Part shown: one piece after another, positions 1 through 6,372 of the stretch
Layout of the letters: each line of letters begins with the position of its first letter
How positions within the stretch are numbered: position 1 is the first letter of the stretch
Origin: Methanoregula sp.
Lineage (GTDB): Archaea; Halobacteriota; Methanomicrobia; Methanomicrobiales; Methanospirillaceae
Assembly (NCBI GenBank): GCA_030653335.1
Contig: JAURZP010000071.1
Coordinates: forward strand, 1-15,292
Direction: 5' to 3'
DNA: 15,292 bases
Notes under the pieces: generated by a model
Databases searched by the model: none
Told to the model about the DNA's origin: nothing
What the model saw: the letters and a program-made list of their open reading frames with translations, nothing else
Program-made: the position numbers and the translations under genes

Positions 1-607
1 AACGGGCCCGGTCCTCTTCTTCCCAGTGATTCTTTTCGCCATCAACGGACTTTAGTGCAGCCTCATCCTTCCCGCGGCACGGTTCGTTTGTGGCCGTGCG
101 ACAGAACGCTGTCCGCACCGGGGACTTTAAAGGTTTCACTGCACATTTCGTCTCTGAATACCCGTCCCAGTCCCCGTTGACCGGAAACCCGGCCTTTGCA
201 AGAGGGAGATCCCACGTAGCGTCCACCAGAACCCAGCTGCATCCAATCTGGACACGGCAGGCGAGATGGTATGCAACCGGAAGCGTTGCGGCAAGTTTCC
301 GTAGCAGCGGTGGATATTTAAGATCTGGATCGTTCCAGAGGAACGGAAACGTTGCATATACTACATTGAGGTTCAGTTTCCGGAACATCTCTGCGAGCAG
401 GTAGTGCTTAGCGCCACAGGATCCTTTCCCTGCCACGAGTATCTGTTCCTGCGGGTTTTTTGAATTGTTCACAGGAACGACAAGCGAGTAAGGGATGTCG
501 CGGACATGAGAGAAGATCGAGCACATACTCTTTCGGTTATCAAGACCATGCGTCCATTCATGAAATGCCGACATGACCCTGGGGGAAAGTGGCTGGGCAC
601 AGTTCAC
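1..607 (-). CDS. Transglutaminase-like protein, partial (runs off the left edge)
   Basis: An open frame of 202 codons runs from a GTG at 607 to the window edge with no stop. The GTG is chosen because GGAGAGGAG lies 7 nt upstream; an in-frame ATG at 634-632 is the alternative. The protein shows the layout of the transglutaminase-like fold: a nucleophile candidate Cys64 in GKGSCGAKHYLLAEMFRKLN, the usual start of a helix, then His114 (AYHLACRV) and Asp129 in WVLVDATWD. These could form a Cys-His-Asp triad, although the His context is not the common HAWVEV. There is no signal peptide, so it is probably cytoplasmic. Archaeal members of this superfamily are mostly uncharacterised peptidases or amidases and the substrate cannot be told. 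The C-terminus is missing, and its last visible part is charged. The next gene on this strand (825-1040) lies 218 bp upstream with its own terminator, so this gene is probably transcribed alone. Confidence 0.7.
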   Translation of the reverse strand, partial: MNCAQPLSPRVMSAFHEWTHGLDNRKSMCSIFSHVRDIPYSLVVPVNNSKNPQEQILVAGKGSCGAKHYLLAEMFRKLNLNVVYATFPFLWNDPDLKYPPLLRKLAATLPVAYHLACRVQIGCSWVLVDATWDLPLAKAGFPVNGDWDGYSETKCAVKPLKSPVRTAFCRTATNEPCRGKDEAALKSVDGEKNHWEEEDRAR

Positions 608-716
608 AATACTACTCCTCTCCACCGCTCTGCACATCAAGCTTTACAAAAAAAGTCGGCAAGACTGTGCAAAAGATTGGCTTTTGGTATCCACGAAATA
701 AAAAAAACGTGGTGGA

Positions 717-723
717 TTTTAAA
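717..723 (-). promoter_or_regulatory. Possible TATA box of the transglutaminase-like gene
   Basis: The minus strand reads CACTTTAAAATCC here, a TATA-like element about 110 bp upstream of the GTG start. The implied leader would contain two T8 tracts (near 648-655 and 699-706), the outer one in the loop of an inverted repeat (CCACG/CGTGG). Such U-tracts favour termination in archaea, so the true promoter could lie closer to the gene. Confidence 0.3.
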
Positions 724-806
724 GTGATCGCGAGAAACTCCCCCGTAGGGAAAAAAGTTTGCAGTCCCGCCATCCGGATTACTCCGGACAGCAGGTGACC
801 GCGTGC

Positions 807-812
807 AAAAAA
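807..812 (-). terminator. T-tract terminator of the two-repeat small protein
   Basis: Thirteen bases after the TAA stop of the 71-residue gene the minus strand has a run of six T, the usual archaeal intrinsic terminator. A perfect TCCGGA-TTAC-TCCGGA hairpin (773-788) lies just beyond it. Confidence 0.45.
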
Positions 813-824
813 TATGGATGAAGA

Positions 825-1040
825 TTATGCGTTCTTCATCTTGGCTTTTGCTACAAAGCCGTCTTTACCAATGTAATACATGTGGCCTTTTTCTTTTGCA
901 ATCTTTTCAGTACCGACTTTCTTCTTCTTGCCGGTCTTGTTGTGCTTCATCGGGGCTGCCCAGACGTACCCATCCTTACCGATGAAGTACAGGTAACCCT
1001 TTTCGCGATTAATTTTTTCCTTTCCAATTTTGGTTCCCAT
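825..1040 (-). CDS. Small basic protein with two tandem copies of a 29-residue module
   Basis: This is a 71-residue, lysine-rich protein made of two homologous modules, residues 4-32 and 41-69, joined by a KHNKTGKKKK-type linker. By direct count 18 of 29 positions are identical. The shared core is EKI..EKG..Y.IGKDG.V, with aromatics at fixed places. It has no cysteine, signal peptide or membrane helix. The start is well supported: AGGTG lies 5 nt upstream of the ATG and a BRE/TATA element lies about 55 bp upstream. The strong basicity and alternating hydrophobic/aromatic pattern suggest a small beta-rich nucleic-acid- or protein-binding domain, but that is inference. I recall similar short proteins in methanogen genomes annotated as hypothetical, and know of no assigned function. 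Confidence 0.85.
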   Translation of the reverse strand: MGTKIGKEKINREKGYLYFIGKDGYVWAAPMKHNKTGKKKKVGTEKIAKEKGHMYYIGKDGFVAKAKMKNA

Positions 1041-1045
1041 TTAAA

Positions 1046-1050
1046 CACCT
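1046..1050 (-). promoter_or_regulatory. Ribosome binding site of the two-repeat small protein
   Basis: AGGTG on the minus strand, 5 nt before the ATG at 1040, matches the GGAGGTGA complement of the archaeal 16S tail and decides this start. Confidence 0.6.
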
Positions 1051-1090
1051 CAAAACCACAATTGGGTTTTGATAATGAAAGGTGCCGCCT

Positions 1091-1110
1091 GATAATATAA
1101 AAGGTTTCCG
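1091..1110 (-). promoter_or_regulatory. BRE/TATA promoter of the two-repeat small protein
   Basis: The minus strand reads GGAAACC followed by TTTTATATTA, a textbook archaeal BRE plus TATA box. A transcript start about 25 bp downstream would give a leader of some 30 nt holding the AGGTG site. Confidence 0.65.
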
Positions 1111-1112
1111 TC

Positions 1113-1520
1113 GGAGCCCGTCGAAGTCTGGATTTTTGCCATATATTTACGCGTATTTTTGACATTGAGGCGCACTATTCACTCCGTTTAAATAACCCCT
1201 TAAAACCGGTTGTTTTGGCCAATTCAAGGCAATAACGGGTAGATTCCAGATCTTCGGCGTAACAAATACGGGATGCCGAAGCGCAGTCAGAGGGGTATAT
1301 CGGGGGTACCTGACGGCAGGGTGCCGCAGGATTACCTAATATTCATGATGGGGCGAATTCCGGGAGGTGCGGTACGGTCGATCGCAAGTGGTATTGTAAA
1401 AACCATCCGCGTGTTGTGTGCTTGTAGTGAATTTGCAGAACTCCTCACACGTTTTCTGTTTTTACGCTCATCATCCCTGCCAGACATTTCAATTCCTGAT
1501 ATTTCCTACTCCTGCCACCG
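1113..1520. other. Intergenic stretch without a recognisable gene
   Basis: About 400 bp between the promoter of the two-repeat protein and the end of the archaellin-like gene. I see no convincing coding frame, tRNA or array. The only local structure is a 6-bp inverted repeat, TTCGGC (1253-1258) with GCCGAA (1275-1280). A T5 run on the minus strand (around 1395-1400) is a weak terminator candidate for the archaellin-like gene. Confidence 0.5.
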
Positions 1521-2216
1521 TTACCCAATGATCGCATATGGAGTAATGATGAACGGGACCGTACGGGTCAGGGGAAGGATCTCCCCGTTCTCCGGCGCAA
1601 TGGTCATAGTGAACTGCTGGTAAGGAGCTGCATGCCCCGCCGGACATACAAGGAGCGTGAACTGTTCGGTATCTTCAAGGAACAGATCCTGATCCGCCCC
1701 TTTATTCGGGACAAAGTTTGCCTTATTCGTGATCGTCCAGTTCGGGCAGATCAATACGGGAGTCTGCACAAGGGAGAGCGTTTCCTGATCAGTCCCACTC
1801 ACCCAGAGCACCGATGCATGACCCATGTCGATATACCCGGTTGTCATCATAAACGGCTGGATCGTCAGTACATAAGCACCCACCATCGCCGGGTTTTGTG
1901 TTTTAAACCGGACCGGAACACCGTTTATTGTTCCATCAACTGCAGGATACCCCAACAGGCCCCCGGGATCGGTGATCAGATTGCTCGTCGCCACCACCGT
2001 ATTAGTAATCATACCCTGTTTTTGTTTTTGCTGCGCACCCACAGGAGGTGTTTTCCCATGTGAGATCTCCCCGTAACCAAGATACCCTGCAATCAATACT
2101 GCAACAACCAGCAGTATGACGATTTCAAGTCCTGTCAAAGCATTTTCATTGCTGTGTAATTGCCCCTTGTGTTGTATAATTTTAGTCCCCTCCCAATCAG
2201 TGCATCCTTCGGTCAA
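1521..2216 (-). CDS. Archaellin/type IV pilin-like secreted protein
   Basis: The protein has 231 residues. Its N-terminus carries a class III (prepilin/prearchaellin) signal: a short polar leader with lysines, then SNENALTGLEIVILLVVAVL, a hydrophobic helix (about residues 27-46) with the TGLE motif seen at the start of Methanomicrobiales archaellins. Cleavage by an archaeal prepilin peptidase near residue 26 is expected. The rest is a Thr/Pro/Gly-rich beta domain of about 180 residues with no family I can name. It is therefore an extracellular or pseudoperiplasmic filament-type or membrane-anchored protein; no other archaellum genes are nearby. The ATG at 2216 is the only ATG before the helix, and it overlaps the 3' end of the F390 synthetase-like gene by 20 nt, so the two are probably cotranscribed. 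A non-ATG start after GGGAGGGG (about 2187-2194) is possible. Confidence 0.7.
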   Translation of the reverse strand: MTEGCTDWEGTKIIQHKGQLHSNENALTGLEIVILLVVAVLIAGYLGYGEISHGKTPPVGAQQKQKQGMITNTVVATSNLITDPGGLLGYPAVDGTINGVPVRFKTQNPAMVGAYVLTIQPFMMTTGYIDMGHASVLWVSGTDQETLSLVQTPVLICPNWTITNKANFVPNKGADQDLFLEDTEQFTLLVCPAGHAAPYQQFTMTIAPENGEILPLTRTVPFIITPYAIIG

Positions 2217-3558
2217 CCAGCCGTTTCGGGCGACCCTTCATTGTATAGAAATCCAGCCCGCGGGGTCCGGTAAAATTGAATTCGATCTGGAATGATCCTT
2301 CGTAGTAGTGCTCCGCAATCAATGATTTGTATTTGAGGAACCGGGAAACGAACCGATCTTCTACCAGTATGCGATCAACGCGTGCCGGATCAAAGCACTC
2401 AAGGTTCACCCGCAACACCACTTTTTCTGGTACATCCCCATCAGATACAGATGCTTCATATTCACCGGTTATATGTGCCATGCTCTCAGCCTGGAAGACT
2501 GCTGCTTCTATGTCAGTCCGGTTAAAGGGATTCCCAAATGCCCAGATCGTTTCTGCCTCCCGCTCTGGATTGACTATCCGCATATGGGTTCTCCCGCACC
2601 CGCACTGCTCGCGGGAGAGGACTACTGTTGTATCTTCAGTATCATAATTGATCAGCAGCATCCCGCTCTTCCCGCCAACCGGCAGCAGTGTGGTGAGCAC
2701 GCCCCTCCCACACTCGCCATCTTTTACAAACGACTTCATCTGGGGATCGTATACATCAAGATGGACAAGATCTTCAGGAACATGAAGACCTGAAAGTTGC
2801 GTACATTCGCCGCACATTGTTCCTTCTGTACTGCCGTATGTATTGTATACCGGCACGCCCCACAATTCGGCTAGGTAGGCACGGGACTCAGCAGCAAAAC
2901 TCTCACCACCTGCAACCAGTTTGTCAATGGAGGTGTCAGAAGTTTTCAATCCCTCGGCAGAAAGACGACGAACAAGCCGTAGCAGTTTGAACACACTTCC
3001 GACAATCGCGGTAGGTTTGTAACTTTTCAATATACGGGATTCAAAGGTACATTTGCCAATGGGAATGATTCCCATGCCGATCTTTCGTGCAGCGATAGTC
3101 ATGGTGTTTGCTCCCACATTCATGCCGTACGAGGCACAGACCACGATCCGGTCCTTCTCAGAAAAACCCTGCGAGACAAAACTTCTCGCATACTTCTCCG
3201 CATAACGTTTCCAGTCATCCCATGTGAGGAAAAATCCTTTAGGGGTACCACTCGTACCGCTCGTTTCCTGTATTGAAAACACATTGTTCCAGTCTGTGGA
3301 CAGGAACTCAAATTCCTTAGTGATTGGGGGCTGGTGTTCCCGTATGGCTCTTCCGGAAATTATCGGCAGGTTCAGCAGATCCTCATGTTCCCGTAGTTCA
3401 GCAGGATTGATATTGTTCTCTTTGAACCAGTGCCGGTAAAAGGGAGAGTGTTCAACGGCATAATGGACGGTGTAGCGAACCCGTTCATCGATGAGAGCAT
3501 CAAGATCGCTACGATTCAAAGTTTCGACTTCCGGAGAAAAGTACGATCCCACAGGCAT
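2197..3558 (-). CDS. Coenzyme F390 synthetase-like adenylate-forming ligase (PaaK-related)
   Basis: The 453-residue protein belongs to the adenylate-forming ligases related to phenylacetate-CoA ligase. The P-loop-like ETSGTSGTPKG is at residues 98-108, the adenine/acyl-binding YNTYGSTEG at 238-246, an Asp in the YDTEDT region at 304-309, then CGCGRTHMRI, and a C-terminal YTMKGRPKRLVDRR segment of the kind I associate with methanogen F390 synthetases. F390 synthetases join AMP or GMP to the 8-hydroxyl of coenzyme F420, producing F390 under oxidative stress in hydrogenotrophic methanogens. Length fits the family. A TATA box 27 bp upstream and absence of a Shine-Dalgarno site suggest a leaderless transcript. 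Methanogens carry several paralogues and not all are proven F390 synthetases, so another aryl/acyl substrate is possible. The gene overlaps the archaellin-like gene downstream. Confidence 0.82.
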   Translation of the reverse strand: MPVGSYFSPEVETLNRSDLDALIDERVRYTVHYAVEHSPFYRHWFKENNINPAELREHEDLLNLPIISGRAIREHQPPITKEFEFLSTDWNNVFSIQETSGTSGTPKGFFLTWDDWKRYAEKYARSFVSQGFSEKDRIVVCASYGMNVGANTMTIAARKIGMGIIPIGKCTFESRILKSYKPTAIVGSVFKLLRLVRRLSAEGLKTSDTSIDKLVAGGESFAAESRAYLAELWGVPVYNTYGSTEGTMCGECTQLSGLHVPEDLVHLDVYDPQMKSFVKDGECGRGVLTTLLPVGGKSGMLLINYDTEDTTVVLSREQCGCGRTHMRIVNPEREAETIWAFGNPFNRTDIEAAVFQAESMAHITGEYEASVSDGDVPEKVVLRVNLECFDPARVDRILVEDRFVSRFLKYKSLIAEHYYEGSFQIEFNFTGPRGLDFYTMKGRPKRLVDRRMH

Positions 3559-3582
3559 GAGAAAGAATTATGGCAGGAATGG

Positions 3583-3588
3583 TTTATA
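3583..3588 (-). promoter_or_regulatory. TATA box of the F390 synthetase-like gene (leaderless)
   Basis: The minus strand has CTATAAACC centred 27 bp from the ATG at 3558, placing the transcript start at or next to the start codon. A run of nine A on the minus strand (around 3625-3633) lies upstream and may help bending. Confidence 0.55.
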
Positions 3589-3689
3589 GATTGCGAAGCA
3601 TCCCCGGATTACCATGTCCCTATCGTTTTTTTTTGAATTGGAACATTGCCAAATCATGATTCTGTCTTTGTGTTCCGCAAGAGAGGGGA

Positions 3690-3701
3690 GAGTTATATAC
3701 C
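3690..3701 (+). promoter_or_regulatory. TATA box upstream of the radical SAM pseudogene
   Basis: AGTTATATACC lies about 80 bp before the remnant ATG at 3778. It is probably the surviving promoter of the decayed gene. Confidence 0.4.
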
Positions 3702-3983
3702 GTATACAGGTTGACCGGGAGATTGAGACCCGGCTCTGAATTTATTGTATGTAACAACCCATGTGAAAGAGCATCGCATGTATTTCCATCTCATCCTCAC
3801 TGACGAATTTAACCTCTGCTGCAGGTACTGCCGGGCCAAGGTATTCGAAGTAATGGAAGAGCGATGATAATACTATGTGGGTGATATCCGGACGGCTGAT
3901 CCAAAAAATTTCTATCGGATATATGTGGGAGGGGAGTGTACAGGATGTGGGATTTAGATTTATGCGGTGGACGTTACCTGTAC

Positions 3984-3988
3984 TCCAA
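3984..3988 (+). repeat. Target site duplication, left copy (TCCAA)
   Basis: TCCAA directly precedes the left end of the insertion sequence and recurs at 5834-5838 directly after its right end. A 5-bp duplication fits the IS4-superfamily groups. Confidence 0.75.
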
Positions 3989-4014
3989 CCCAAATAGAAA
4001 AATTTTGATCACTA
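3989..4014 (+). repeat. Left terminal inverted repeat of the IS
   Basis: It pairs with 5808-5833 over 26 bp with four mismatches; the outer 9 bp (CCCAAATAG) and inner 10 bp (TTGATCACTA) are perfect. Confidence 0.8.
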
Positions 4015-4089
4015 CCCCTATTTTTCCCTCCACCCGATTCTTCCAAATCAAAACCCATTTTTAAAAATCTCGATTTTGCAGCCCAGAAA

Positions 4090-4100
4090 AGAATAAATAG
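4090..4100 (+). promoter_or_regulatory. TATA box of the transposase gene
   Basis: AATAAATAG is centred about 26 bp before the ATG at 4122, with no Shine-Dalgarno site, implying a leaderless transposase mRNA. This supports ATG 4122 over the upstream in-frame TTG at 4113. Confidence 0.45.
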
Positions 4101-4101
4101 T

Positions 4102-4123
4102 ATAGTGACCAATTGATCACTAT
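4102..4123 (+). promoter_or_regulatory. 22-bp near-palindrome over the transposase start, possible operator
   Basis: ATAGTGACC and its near-mirror GATCACTAT form a 22-bp palindrome with one mismatched pair, lying between TATA box and start codon. Its right half, TTGATCACTA (4113-4122), repeats the inner part of the left terminal repeat (4005-4014). This suggests that transposase binds here and represses its own synthesis; that role is inferred. Confidence 0.4.
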
Positions 4124-5810
4124 GAGTTGGATTCGCCGGGTCAAAAGAGGGAATCAGTACTATTTGTACGAAGTAACAAGTGTATTGGAAAACGGAAAAG
4201 TCAAACAAAAACTTATCCAATACCTGGGTGTTGAAGGAGATGAGTATAAAGTTCCAAAACCCAAGTCGAAGCGAATTATCGCCGACAAAATTTATCCTGA
4301 ACGCAGTTTAAGAGCGGGCGATGTCACTCTGCTTTGGAAAATCGCTGAAACTCTCGACATTGTAAAAACATTAGACCGTGTTATTATGGGCGTTGAGGAC
4401 GTGAAAGGCCCCTCTCCGGGAAAATACCTCACAATCTGGGCGATAAATCGGATTTTGGATCCTGAAAGTGCAACACAACTTGAACCATGGGTTCGTACAA
4501 CTACATTACCAGCCCTTGCAGGAATGGGACCATCTGATTTCACAAAGGATTCGTTCCTGCGGTCCCTGGATTCAATCTGTTCAGAATCGAAGCGAATTCA
4601 ACACATCATAACCCACATCCCAACTATCGAAGACCAACTCTACCAAAAATGGCGATCTATCCATCCTCTCCCAGTTCAAACTCCTGAAAGAATTGCATTT
4701 GACCTCACAGCAATTCCCACTTTTGGAAAAACGTGTACATTAGCCGAACCCGGTCATAAAAGTAGTGAAACCCATCAACTTCAGATCAATATGTCTGTCG
4801 TAACCTCAAAATTTGACTCATATCCAATCGCTCATTTTATCCATCCCGGTAGTTTTCATTCTATCACGACGATACCCCATTTGTTAATCCGTCTCAAGGA
4901 ACTTGAACTCGCCCCAGGTACCATCGTTTGGGATCGGGGTTACACCACACAAGACCAGGTTCATCAGGTTGAGAAAGACAAGTGGAAGATCATATGCGGT
5001 GTTCCTCAGAGGGCAAACGAAATAAAAAAAATTATATCAGAAATTGATCCTCCGTTTGAACCTGATTTTTTAGTCCCGTGTAAATGCATGAATATCAGCG
5101 CGGTTAAAGTGAATAGACCGATTTTCAATACTAAAGGTTCAGTGGTTGTTTACAAAAATATCGACCGTCAAAAAAATGACTTCAGACAGAGAGTTGTTGA
5201 GCTGGCAGAACTCCAAAATGGATTGGTGGAGATGCAGAAATCCTGTAAATATAAGAAACCTGAAGATCTGAAAGAAGCTGTAGATTCGTTGCTAACTGGT
5301 AATCAGAAATTTTTCAAAGTGGTAATAAGTTCTGATGGAAATTTACCGAAATTGACATGGGAACTGGATAGGGATGAACTTGCAAATGCAGGACGGAGGG
5401 ATGGAAAATATTTGCTCTATGCATCTGACCCGAAGTTGACTGCTACTGAAATTGTGCAAGCTTATTTTGAAAGAGCTTTTATCGAGGATGTATTCTATGA
5501 TTTGAAATCTTTTGAGGAGATTGCCCCGGTTCGGCATCGACTTGAAACGAGAGTACTGGGCATTATGTTTGTATGTACACTGGCGTTAAGGCTGAAGGTT
5601 GCGTTAAGAACTATGATGGAAAGTGTGAACCCAGAAAAAAAATTGAGCCCGGAGACTCTTTTGAAAAAATTGCAACGAGTTGAGCAGGTTGACTTTCGTA
5701 TCGGCGATGAGGTGGATGTACGGTTTGTCAATCTTCAGCAAAAGACAAATGATGTTTTGGATGATATTGGGATGTCGCATCTATTTGAGCGTAAGACTTG
5801 TACGACATAG
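4122..5810 (+). CDS. IS1634-like family transposase (DDE type)
   Basis: The 562-residue protein (from ATG 4122) is a DDE/RNase H-fold transposase of the IS4 superfamily. Visible catalytic motifs, numbered from this ATG, are Asp194 in IAFDLTAIPTF, Asp271 in TIVWDRGYT, and Glu455 in the YFERAFIEDVFYDLK block, which fits the Y-(2)-R-(3)-E-(6)-K signature. The N-terminal WIRRVKRGNQYYLYEV...QKLIQYLG segment is the one typical of IS1634 members, and the 562-residue length fits them. All three catalytic residues are present and the frame is intact, so activity is possible. An in-frame TTG at 4113 would add three residues; the TATA spacing favours ATG 4122. The stop codon abuts the right terminal repeat. 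It moves its own element by cut-and-paste-type chemistry, judging from the family. Confidence 0.9.
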   Translation: MSWIRRVKRGNQYYLYEVTSVLENGKVKQKLIQYLGVEGDEYKVPKPKSKRIIADKIYPERSLRAGDVTLLWKIAETLDIVKTLDRVIMGVEDVKGPSPGKYLTIWAINRILDPESATQLEPWVRTTTLPALAGMGPSDFTKDSFLRSLDSICSESKRIQHIITHIPTIEDQLYQKWRSIHPLPVQTPERIAFDLTAIPTFGKTCTLAEPGHKSSETHQLQINMSVVTSKFDSYPIAHFIHPGSFHSITTIPHLLIRLKELELAPGTIVWDRGYTTQDQVHQVEKDKWKIICGVPQRANEIKKIISEIDPPFEPDFLVPCKCMNISAVKVNRPIFNTKGSVVVYKNIDRQKNDFRQRVVELAELQNGLVEMQKSCKYKKPEDLKEAVDSLLTGNQKFFKVVISSDGNLPKLTWELDRDELANAGRRDGKYLLYASDPKLTATEIVQAYFERAFIEDVFYDLKSFEEIAPVRHRLETRVLGIMFVCTLALRLKVALRTMMESVNPEKKLSPETLLKKLQRVEQVDFRIGDEVDVRFVNLQQKTNDVLDDIGMSHLFERKTCTT

Positions 5811-5833
5811 TGATCAACATTGCGCTATTTGGG
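5808..5833 (-). repeat. Right terminal inverted repeat of the IS
   Basis: It ends in CTATTTGGG and is the imperfect reverse complement of 3989-4014. It includes the stop codon of the transposase. Confidence 0.8.
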
Positions 5834-5838
5834 TCCAA
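5834..5838 (+). repeat. Target site duplication, right copy (TCCAA)
   Basis: Identical to 3984-3988 on the other side of the insertion sequence. Confidence 0.75.
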
Positions 5839-6045
5839 TATTACAAAACCCTGGAGCATGACGGAACGAAAAACTGTCTGTGGGACTGTTGAGAACCTCC
5901 ACTTTGCACTCACAAAAGCAGTTCCCCGCATACGGGCTTATCGAGAAGTAGACGAACACTCTCAACGATTTTATCCATGAAAAGTTCAACGGGAGCGAGA
6001 TCATCCCGTGATAGTAGCCGGAATCAGCGGTTCGGATCTCATCAC

Positions 6046-6071
6046 TTTTTTTTTGCCGGTTTTGTTTTTTT
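6046..6071 (+). terminator. Double T-tract terminator after the radical SAM pseudogene
   Basis: A run of nine T (6046-6054) and one of seven T (6065-6071) follow the ancestral stop at 6011. It is probably the retained terminator of the dead gene. Confidence 0.55.
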
Positions 6072-6100
6072 ACCAAGTATTATCCCATAATCAGTCCGGG

Positions 6101-6117
6101 AAAAACCTCTTATCTGG
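6101..6117 (+). promoter_or_regulatory. BRE/TATA element of the 77-residue gene
   Basis: AAAAACCTCTTATCTGG has a purine-rich BRE and a TATA-like core centred about 27 bp before ATG 6139, again suggesting a leaderless mRNA. Confidence 0.4.
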
Positions 6118-6138
6118 ATTGCACAAATACTAAAATCC

Positions 6139-6372
6139 ATGGCCGAATCCTGGAAAGAGGCAAAAGACTGTGCCAAAAAAGAAGCACTCCCACAGGTCTA
6201 TCACGACTACGATGCGAATAGTTACGGTGCATGCAATGCCGGAGAGCGGCAGGGCATATTCAAAGGCGGTGTCTTTATCGAGCATCGCTGTCTTTGTATG
6301 CCTGCGCACCTGAGCCCTGAAGAGCTCGAGGCAAAAGAGAAGAAATTTTGTTCAGAGAACCCGGACTGGTAA
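6139..6372 (+). CDS. Small Cys-containing hypothetical protein
   Basis: This 77-residue soluble protein has five cysteines, at residues 11, 35, 54, 56 and 71, including an RCLCMP motif. The N- and C-terminal parts are charged helices (ESWKEAKDCAKKEA; SPEELEAKEKKFC). The cysteine pattern could bind a metal or form disulfides, but I cannot name a family. There is no signal peptide. Support for a real gene: a TATA-like element at leaderless spacing, a clean codon pattern, a T-tract just after the stop, and a convergent gene abutting it with only 4 bp between. It lies downstream of the dead radical SAM gene with its own promoter, so a functional link to that gene is not supported. Confidence 0.7.
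   Translation: MAESWKEAKDCAKKEALPQVYHDYDANSYGACNAGERQGIFKGGVFIEHRCLCMPAHLSPEELEAKEKKFCSENPDW

Larger units (their letters stand above)
3989..5833 (+). mobile_element. Complete IS1634-like insertion sequence (IS4 superfamily), 1845 bp
   Basis: Both ends are visible. The left end 3989-4014 (CCCAAATAG...TTGATCACTA) matches the reverse complement of the right end 5808-5833 at 22 of 26 positions. Both are flanked by TCCAA. One long transposase gene fills the element. Excising the element with one TCCAA restores a continuous reading frame of the host gene (CGGRYLYSN joined to ITKPWSMTE), which confirms the boundaries. The element looks AT-richer than the trp genes around it, suggesting horizontal arrival. 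The transposase is intact, so the element may still be mobile. Confidence 0.85.
3778..6011 (+). pseudogene. Decayed radical SAM/SPASM peptide-modifying-type enzyme, split by an insertion sequence
   Basis: The pieces add up to about 384 nt without the insertion, against roughly 370-400 codons expected. The N-terminus MYFHLILTDEFNLCCRYCRA is a radical SAM start in which the first Cys of CX3CX2C is Phe. TGA and TAA follow at 3865-3870. The same frame then reads VGDIRTADPKNFYRIYVGGE and CTGCGI, a SPASM-type C-terminal segment, so most of the barrel is deleted. After a frameshift comes CGGRYLYSN (3963-3989), with Tyr where a cluster Cys is expected. The insertion follows. Beyond it the frame resumes at 5839 with ITKPWSMTERKTVCGTVENL and runs to a TGA at 5978. 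One more frameshift restores HEKFNGSEIIP, ending at 6011. Known relatives (the Mhun_1560/AF1577-type families, from memory) bind extra Fe-S clusters and are predicted to modify peptides. No candidate peptide gene was recognised nearby. This copy cannot make an active enzyme. Confidence 0.8.

Noticed and set aside
90..404. 104-codon plus-strand ORF
   Set aside because: It is antisense to the transglutaminase-like frame, which carries the motifs.
773..788. TCCGGA-TTAC-TCCGGA hairpin as a bacterial-type terminator
   Set aside because: No T-run follows it in either direction; the nearby T6 tract (807-812) is the better archaeal terminator and lies upstream of the hairpin in the transcript.
1113..1520. 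Search for a tRNA, small RNA or degraded gene in the 400-bp gap
   Set aside because: Only a short 6-bp inverted repeat was found, without the arms of a tRNA or any coherent translated motif.
1273..1623. 116-codon plus-strand ORF
   Set aside because: It overlaps the 3' end of the archaellin-like gene in antisense, has no start signal and looks low in coding character.
3742..3993. 83-codon minus-strand ORF
   Set aside because: Antisense to the radical SAM remnant, which has recognisable motifs on the plus strand; the minus frame has none and no promoter or Shine-Dalgarno site.
5798..5980. 60-codon plus-strand ORF after the transposase
   Set aside because: From about residue 13 it is the C-terminal fragment of the split radical SAM gene; its apparent start lies inside the IS, so it is not an independent gene.
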